Shown piece after piece: positions 13,809 to 17,855 of a stretch of 17,855 nucleotides of DNA. Where the stretch lies: NCBI GenBank assembly GCA_027032855.1, contig JALVLX010000011.1, positions 1 to 17,855 of the forward strand, read 5' to 3'. Position numbers and translations under genes: made by a program. The notes below the pieces were generated by a model, which was not told where the DNA came from, made no database searches, and was given only the letters and a program-made list of their open reading frames with translations. This DNA comes from Flavobacteriales bacterium (GTDB lineage: Bacteria; Bacteroidota; Bacteroidia; Flavobacteriales; Flavobacteriaceae). Every line of letters begins with the position of its first letter. The stretch's first letter is position 1.

Positions 13809-15680
13809 TTATTTACCTTTTTCCATATCTTTTTTCAATTGTGCCAAAGCGTCCAAATCACCTAATGTGGCTTTTTCTTCGCTTTCCATTTTGGCTTTGT
13901 TTTCACGAACAATTCGCGCTTCTTCTTCTTTGTAAGTCGCCGTATGTGAAGCAACTATTTTTTGAGCGTCTTTGTCAAATTCGATAACTTTGAATTGGGC
14001 TTTTTCGCCTTTTTTCAATTTAGTGCCATCTTCTTTAATCATCAAACGTCCGGGTGCAAAAGCTTCAACTTCGCCACCTAATAAGACTGTTGCGCCTTTA
14101 CCTGCAGCTTCTTTAACCTCTCCTTCGTGTTCACTACCTACATTGAATTTGTCTTCGTAAGTATCCCAAACATTTTCTTGTAACTGTTTCAAGCCTAAGC
14201 TCAATTTACGACCGTCTTTGTCAACATCCAATACGATTACTTCTACTTCGTCACCGATATTTAAAACATCAGACGGATGCTTAACGCGCTTGTTCCAAGT
14301 CAAGTCAGAGATATAAATTAAACCGTCAACGCCTTCTTCCAATTCAACAAAAGCGCCAAAATTAGTAAAGTTACGAACAATACCTTTATGCTTAGAACCC
14401 ACAGGGTATTTTTTCTCAATATCAGCCCAAGGATCAGGGGTTAATTGTTTCATACCCAAAGACATTTTACGTTCGTCGCGGTCTAATGATAAAATAACCG
14501 CTTCAACCTCTTCGCCTTCTTTAACGAAATCTTGTGCAGAACGCAAGTGGGTACTCCAAGACATTTCAGAAACGTGAATTAAACCTTCAACACCGGGCTC
14601 TACTTCAACAAATGCACCGTAATCAGCAATAACGGATACTTTTCCTTTAACTTTGTCACCAACTTTTAAGTTTTCATCCAAGTTGTCCCAAGGGTGCGGT
14701 TCTAATTGTTTCAAACCAAGTTGGATACGGGATTTTTTCTCATCGAAGTCAAGGATAACCACTTTCAAGGTATCATCTAAATTAACAACTTCGCTGGGGT
14801 GATTGATACGTTTCCAAGCCAAATCGGTAATGTGGATTAAACCGTCCACACCGCCCAAGTCAACGAATACACCGTAAGAAGTGATATTCTTAACGGTTCC
14901 TTCAATAACTTGTCCTTTTTCAAGTTTGGAAATAATTTCACGTTTTTGTTCTTCAAGGTCAGCTTCGATAAGTGCTTTGTGAGAAACAACAACGTTTTTA
15001 AATTCAGGATTGATTTTAACAATCTTAAATTCCATGGTTTTGCCTACGTATTGATCGTAGTCACGGATAGGTTTCACATCAATTTGCGAACCGGGTAAGA
15101 ATGCTTCGATACCGAAAACGTCAACAATCATACCACCTTTGGTACGTGCTTTAACGTAACCTTTAACGATTTCATCTTTTTCAAGTGCCTCATTAACTCG
15201 TTCCCAAGCTTTGAGCTGACGTGCACGTTTGTGAGACAATAACAATTGTCCGTTTCTGTCTTCTTTACGAACAACCATTACCTCAACTTTATCACCGATT
15301 TTTAAATCGGGGTTGTAACGGAATTCGTTACGTGATAATACACCTTCTGATTTTGAATTGATATCAACGATTACATCGCGATCGGTCAAACCTATAACGG
15401 TGCCTTCAATTACTTCATTCTCGTCAAGAACTTTGATTTTTTCTTCAACCAATTTTTCAAACTCCAAAAGTTTTTCGTCTTTAATGGGCTCAATACCTTG
15501 CTCGTAAGCTTCCCAATTAAATTCTTCCAAAAACTTTTGAGGGTCTTGTTCTTGTACTTCTTCTGTAGTTTCTTGCACTTCTTCTACAGGTGCGGTTTCT
15601 TCTTTTTGCACTTCTTGTGCTTCGTTTTGTGCAGCAGCTTCTTGCTCTTGCACTTCTTTGTTTTCTTGATTTTCAGCCAT
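13809..15680 (-). CDS. rpsA: 30S ribosomal protein S1
   Basis: S1 binds mRNA on the small ribosomal subunit and helps translation initiation, which matters in a phylum whose mRNAs mostly lack Shine-Dalgarno sites. The 623-residue protein has an acidic, Glu/Gln-rich tail (residues 1-60), six S1 domains (about 88-155, 171-237, 258-326, 343-413, 430-500, 517-580) and a charged C terminus. Domains 3-5 are the most regular, each with YGVFVDL/YGAFVEV/FGAFVEL, then a DGLIHI-like strand and LGLKQL or LGMKQL at the end. Domain 6 is the most diverged. ATG 15680 (MAENQENKEVQ) is preferred; an in-frame ATG at 15704 would add eight residues but lies inside the leader hairpin. A consensus promoter and a 117-nt structured leader precede the gene, and an intrinsic terminator follows. 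Confidence 0.97.
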   Translation of the reverse strand: MAENQENKEVQEQEAAAQNEAQEVQKEETAPVEEVQETTEEVQEQDPQKFLEEFNWEAYEQGIEPIKDEKLLEFEKLVEEKIKVLDENEVIEGTVIGLTDRDVIVDINSKSEGVLSRNEFRYNPDLKIGDKVEVMVVRKEDRNGQLLLSHKRARQLKAWERVNEALEKDEIVKGYVKARTKGGMIVDVFGIEAFLPGSQIDVKPIRDYDQYVGKTMEFKIVKINPEFKNVVVSHKALIEADLEEQKREIISKLEKGQVIEGTVKNITSYGVFVDLGGVDGLIHITDLAWKRINHPSEVVNLDDTLKVVILDFDEKKSRIQLGLKQLEPHPWDNLDENLKVGDKVKGKVSVIADYGAFVEVEPGVEGLIHVSEMSWSTHLRSAQDFVKEGEEVEAVILSLDRDERKMSLGMKQLTPDPWADIEKKYPVGSKHKGIVRNFTNFGAFVELEEGVDGLIYISDLTWNKRVKHPSDVLNIGDEVEVIVLDVDKDGRKLSLGLKQLQENVWDTYEDKFNVGSEHEGEVKEAAGKGATVLLGGEVEAFAPGRLMIKEDGTKLKKGEKAQFKVIEFDKDAQKIVASHTATYKEEEARIVRENKAKMESEEKATLGDLDALAQLKKDMEKGK

Positions 15681-15797
15681 GCTGATAAAATTTTTGTATT
15701 TCATTTCAACCGGAATAGCTCGAGGTAAATTGAAATGAAAGACGTTAGACTTTGATTTTCAAATGTTTTGCTACCCTATTCCGCCTTACCGATAGCA
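15681..15797 (-). promoter_or_regulatory. Structured 5' leader of rpsA, candidate autoregulatory element
   Basis: In transcript order: hairpin A pairs GCUAUC (15796-15791) with GGUAGC (15775-15770), one G-U pair, at the predicted 5' end. An unpaired A-rich stretch follows. Hairpin B pairs UUUCAUUUCAA (15740-15730) with UUGAAAUGAAA (15709-15699), 11 perfect pairs with a 20-nt loop. Loop A contains CGGAAUAG (15783-15776), fully complementary to CUAUUCCG (15718-15711) in loop B; GGUAA and UUACC in the two loops also match. Hairpin B ends 18 nt before the preferred ATG. A loop-loop pseudoknot or an alternative long-range stem is possible. No known leader family is recognised; a role in S1 feedback is inference. 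Confidence 0.5.
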
Positions 15798-15802
15798 GTG
15801 TG

Positions 15803-15832
15803 CAAAGATATGATTTTTTTGGATTATTTCAA
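15803..15832 (-). promoter_or_regulatory. Promoter for rpsA (TTG, 19 nt, TATCTTTG)
   Basis: On the minus strand TTG (15832-15830) is followed after 19 nt by TATCTTTG (15810-15803), an exact match to the Bacteroidota consensus and the same layout as the secDF promoter. Transcription should begin near 15797, at the base of the first leader hairpin. Confidence 0.72.
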
Positions 15833-15880
15833 CGTGTATCTTTTGATTTTTTTGAAGAAAAATTTGACTATTTTTTTTTT

Positions 15881-15898
15881 GCCACGAATGCACGAATA
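15881..15898 (+). repeat. GCCACGAATGCACGAATA dispersed element
   Basis: This 18-mer, with the internal direct repeat CACGAAT (15883-15889 and 15891-15897), resembles an intergenic word I know from many bacterial genomes. One copy is present here, preceded by a T run. Confidence 0.45.
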
Positions 15899-16053
15899 TA
15901 TTGTGTTTATTTTATGTCACACCTTTGGGATTCAATGGTATTATCATTATTGTTTACCTAAAATAATGTCACCCCTTCGGGGTTTATATTGCAACAAACA
16001 AGATTATTTTAATATTTCTTCTAAAACTTTTAGTTTATCATATTTCACTACAA

Positions 16054-16084
16054 CATTATCAATTCTCAATTATCCATTCTCAAT
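16054..16084 (+). repeat. ATTATCAATTCTCAATTATCC repeat run
   Basis: Degenerate tandem units (CATTATCAATT, CTCAATTATC, CATTCTCAATT) related to the run at 13687-13755. It abuts the stop codon of the potassium channel gene. Confidence 0.5.
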
Positions 16085-17101
16085 TCATAAAGTCTTAAAC
16101 ATCTCATTCAATTTTTTCACCTGCTGTGCATTACCCAAAACAATGAGCTTGGCATGTGGTTTCATCGTGATATTGGCATCCGGATTAATGATATATTCGT
16201 TGTCCGGTGTTTTGTAGCCGATGATTAAGCAGCCGGTTTTTCTTCGCAAGTCTAAGTCGCGGATAGATTTTGAGGTAAATTCCGGTGGCAAATCATCAAT
16301 CAAAATTTCTTTAATGTATGTGGTATTGTCGGAATTGATAGACAATTTATCAACAAACTCGATAATGTCCGGCGTTACAATCAGCGATGCCATGTGGTCA
16401 CCACCTATCTTGTCGGGCATGATGATATTGTTGGCACCGGCTATGCGCAGTTTGTTGTCAGTTGTATCGTCAGAAGCACGGCTGACAATATTCAAATTTT
16501 TATTCTGTTGCCGCGCTGATAAAACCACAAACAAATTATCTGCATCGGAAGGTAAGGTGGTAATCAGATTGGCAGCATTTTTGAGTCCGGCTTGTTGCAA
16601 CACTTCATCTTTGACGGCATCACCTTTGATGTAAGTGATATCCGCTTCATCAAGTTCTTCAATCATCTTTTCATCATTTTCTATGACGACTACTTCCTTG
16701 TCATATTGCAATAATTTACTTACGGCTTGCTTACCGTTTCTACCATATCCACAAACAATCGTATGTCCTTTTAATTGTAGTATTTTCTTTTGCACTCTTT
16801 TATATTTTAAGTTTTTAAACAATTCGCCTTCAATAATATATTCTGTCAGCACCGTAATGGCGTAACCCAAAACCACCACACTAACCAAAATAAGAAAAAC
16901 CGTAAATAAACGCGCTTCCTGACTGAGCGGCACCACTTCGCCAAAACCAACTGTCGTAATCGTAATTACAGTCATGTATAAGGCGTCAATCAAGCTCATT
17001 TTCTCCAAATTATAAAACCCGTAAACACCTACCGCCAACAGTAAAAAGAGTAGCGCTATTGCTCTATACAATTTTGATTTTAAACTTAGTGAGATTTTCA
17101 T
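16085..17101 (-). CDS. Two-TM potassium channel with TrkA-N/RCK and TrkA-C domains
   Basis: A 338-residue inner-membrane ion channel of the MthK-like layout. TM1 spans about residues 11-30, the pore helix and filter TITTVGFGE 47-55, and TM2 about 65-86. The cytoplasmic RCK domain follows, with HTIVCGYGRNGKQAVSKLL (113-131), a GxGxxG nucleotide-binding loop, Glu141 at the end of strand two, GDA (160-162) and TTLPSDADNLFVVLSAR. A TrkA-C-type domain occupies about 255-338. Such proteins form tetramers that pass K+ under control of ligands such as NAD(H), nucleotides or Ca2+; the ligand here is unknown. The filter has Phe in place of the common Tyr (TVGFG for TVGYG), seen in some genuine K+ channels. 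ATG 17101 opens the first basic residues before TM1. A TATCTTGC site near 17140-17150 is only a weak promoter match. Confidence 0.92.
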   Translation of the reverse strand: MKISLSLKSKLYRAIALLFLLLAVGVYGFYNLEKMSLIDALYMTVITITTVGFGEVVPLSQEARLFTVFLILVSVVVLGYAITVLTEYIIEGELFKNLKYKRVQKKILQLKGHTIVCGYGRNGKQAVSKLLQYDKEVVVIENDEKMIEELDEADITYIKGDAVKDEVLQQAGLKNAANLITTLPSDADNLFVVLSARQQNKNLNIVSRASDDTTDNKLRIAGANNIIMPDKIGGDHMASLIVTPDIIEFVDKLSINSDNTTYIKEILIDDLPPEFTSKSIRDLDLRRKTGCLIIGYKTPDNEYIINPDANITMKPHAKLIVLGNAQQVKKLNEMFKTL

Positions 17102-17167
17102 TATTGTGGTTTGAACCGGTTAATTTCTTTTGAGTATGCAAGATAGTATTTTTTGAGGAAAATATGA

Positions 17168-17191
17168 GTTGAAAGTTAAATGTTGAAAGTT
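17168..17191 (+). repeat. GTTGAAAGTTA-family repeat, copy 4
   Basis: GTTGAAAGTTAAAT is followed directly by GTTGAAAGTT, giving two tandem units. Confidence 0.6.
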
Positions 17192-17235
17192 TTTTTAGTG
17201 AAAAGCGACAAATTGTCAAGTGCGATAATTATTTT

Positions 17236-17325
17236 ACCACAGAGTTTCACGGAGTTTGACACAGAGTTTCTCGGAGTTCTTTCACTGTGCAACTCTGTGA
17301 AACTTACTCTGTGTTACTCTGTGGT
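17236..17325. repeat. CACAGAGT palindromic element, about 90 bp
   Basis: Perfect 10-nt inverted repeats end the element: ACCACAGAGT (17236-17245) and ACTCTGTGGT (17316-17325). The left arm repeats CAGAGTTTCACGGAGT-like units and the right arm their complements (AACTCTGTGAAAC, ACTCTGTGTT), so the whole can fold into a long imperfect hairpin with its apex near 17281-17290. It resembles dispersed CACAGAG elements I know from Bacteroidota and other genomes. Confidence 0.7.
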
Positions 17326-17344
17326 TAATTTCGTCTATAATTTT

Positions 17345-17376
17345 AATTATTCATTGTCAATTATCAATTAATCATT
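17345..17376 (+). repeat. ATTGTCAATTATCAATTAATC repeat run
   Basis: A third, short run of the TCAATT family (ATTATTCATTGTCAATT, ATCAATTAATCATT), just upstream of the mrp promoter region. Confidence 0.5.
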
Positions 17377-17414
17377 CGCTTAATTTTTAACGATTTTAAA
17401 TAAGAAAATTTTTG

Positions 17415-17422
17415 TAATTTTG
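17415..17422 (+). promoter_or_regulatory. Putative -7 element (TAATTTTG) for mrp
   Basis: TAATTTTG matches TAnnTTTG and ends 26 nt before ATG 17449. The -33 position is T-rich without a clear TTG. Confidence 0.45.
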
Positions 17423-17448
17423 TTTTTCCAAAAAATAAAAACAGAAAA

Positions 17449-17855
17449 ATGAGTAAAAAACTAAATAAAGAAAACGTTCAAGAGTTATTAAAAAACGTCA
17501 CTGTTCAAGGCAAAGACGGTAATGTCGTAGAGAATGGTGTGATTAAAGAAATCAAAACCAAATCAGATATTTTTGGTAAAAAAATAGAGATTGATGCCGT
17601 TATTGAATCACCGGCAGTACATATCCGCAAAAAACTGGAAGATGATATCACGGAAGCTTTATCTCAAGACTTTGGTGATGTTGATACAAAAATCAATGTC
17701 AAAGTGGTCATTCCCGAAAGCGAAAAGGAAAAACCATTGAAAAAAATCAAGAATATCATAGCGGTTGCTTCAGGAAAAGGCGGTGTTGGAAAATCTACCG
17801 TTACCACAAACTTGGCTACTACCTTGGCAAACATGGGTTTTAAAGTTGCTATTTT
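17449..17855 (+). CDS. mrp: Mrp/ApbC-type P-loop ATPase (Fe-S cluster carrier), 3' truncated
   Basis: The first 135 codons are in the window and the rest lies beyond the edge. Residues 1-90 look like a diverged MIP18 (DUF59) domain (NVQELLKNVTV, NGVIKEIKTK, KINVKVVIPE). A linker KPLKKIKNIIAVASGKGG follows, with the deviant Walker A GKGGVGKST at 109-117 and NLATTLANMGFKVAI. This is the order of bacterial Mrp proteins, which bind ATP and carry or insert Fe-S clusters in the cytoplasm. Start ATG 17449 (MSKKLNKENVQELLK) lies 26 nt after a -7 element. The usual DPE motif early in the MIP18 domain is not seen (GKDGNVVENG at 21-30 instead). The P-loop is certain; the Mrp name rests on the domain order. 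Confidence 0.88.
   Translation, partial: MSKKLNKENVQELLKNVTVQGKDGNVVENGVIKEIKTKSDIFGKKIEIDAVIESPAVHIRKKLEDDITEALSQDFGDVDTKINVKVVIPESEKEKPLKKIKNIIAVASGKGGVGKSTVTTNLATTLANMGFKVAI

Larger units (their letters stand above)
15833..16084. other. Gene-free stretch between rpsA promoter and potassium channel gene
   Basis: No convincing gene is seen. The stretch holds a GCCACGAATGCACGAATA element (15881-15898), a short hairpin ACCCC-TTC-GGGGT (15971-15983), and a TCAATT-type repeat run (16054-16084) that reaches the stop codon of the channel gene. Open frames here on the plus strand are low-complexity and lack any family signature. Confidence 0.55.
17102..17448. other. Gene-free stretch between divergent channel and mrp genes
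   Basis: Divergent intergenic region that must hold both promoters. It contains three repeat elements (17168-17191, 17236-17325, 17345-17376) and the -7 site for mrp. No credible gene is seen; the one open frame reading through the CACAGAGT palindrome has no family signature. Confidence 0.55.

Noticed and set aside
15971..15983. ACCCC-TTC-GGGGT hairpin as terminator of the channel gene
   Set aside because: On the minus strand no U tract follows, and it lies about 100 nt after the stop; it is more likely part of a dispersed repeat.
15768..16217. Plus-strand frame of 149 codons between rpsA and the channel gene
   Set aside because: It crosses repeats, opposes the rpsA promoter and the 3' end of the channel gene, and shows no domain or signal peptide.
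16221..16634. Plus-strand frame of 137 codons
   Set aside because: It is the antisense shadow of the RCK domain of the channel gene.

Overview
This window looks like chromosomal core sequence from a member of the Bacteroidota, most likely a flavobacterium-like lineage. The evidence is low GC, genes without Shine-Dalgarno sites, repeated matches to the Bacteroidota promoter (TTTG, about 19 nt, TAnnTTTG), a fused SecD-SecF protein, a DUF349/DUF368/aroE neighbourhood, an S41 peptidase of the Bacteroidota secreted type, and intergenic repeat families of the kind common in this phylum. The exact genus cannot be named from sequence alone.

Layout. Positions 1-9826 are a dense run of plus-strand genes: the 3' part of an S41 peptidase, methylglyoxal synthase (mgsA), a TPR protein, a DUF368 membrane protein, shikimate dehydrogenase (aroE, overlapping DUF368 by 4 nt), a DUF349 repeat protein, a small exported protein, and secDF. 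A strong hairpin terminator follows secDF. From about 9.9 kb genes alternate: pcm (-), a 3-hydroxyacyl-CoA dehydrogenase (+), a FabH-type ketoacyl synthase (-), dtd (-), ribosomal protein S1 (rpsA, -), a two-TM potassium channel with an RCK domain (-), and the 5' part of an Mrp/ApbC ATPase (+), cut by the window end. The gaps in this second half hold several families of short tandem or palindromic repeats that are absent from the first half.

Functionally this is housekeeping: protein export (SecDF), translation (S1, Dtd), Fe-S cluster carriage (Mrp), aromatic amino acid synthesis (AroE), polyprenyl-phosphate recycling (DUF368), protein repair (Pcm), acyl-chain metabolism (Hbd, ketoacyl synthase) and ion balance (K+ channel). 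There is no sign of a prophage, insertion sequence, CRISPR array, toxin-antitoxin or defence system, and no rRNA or tRNA gene was recognised.

The most interesting signal is the leader of rpsA (about 15681-15797, minus strand). It has a near-consensus promoter, an 11-bp perfect hairpin just before the start codon, a second hairpin at the predicted 5' end, and 8-nt perfect complementarity between the two loops. This is a candidate autoregulatory ribosomal-protein leader in a phylum that lacks ordinary Shine-Dalgarno control.
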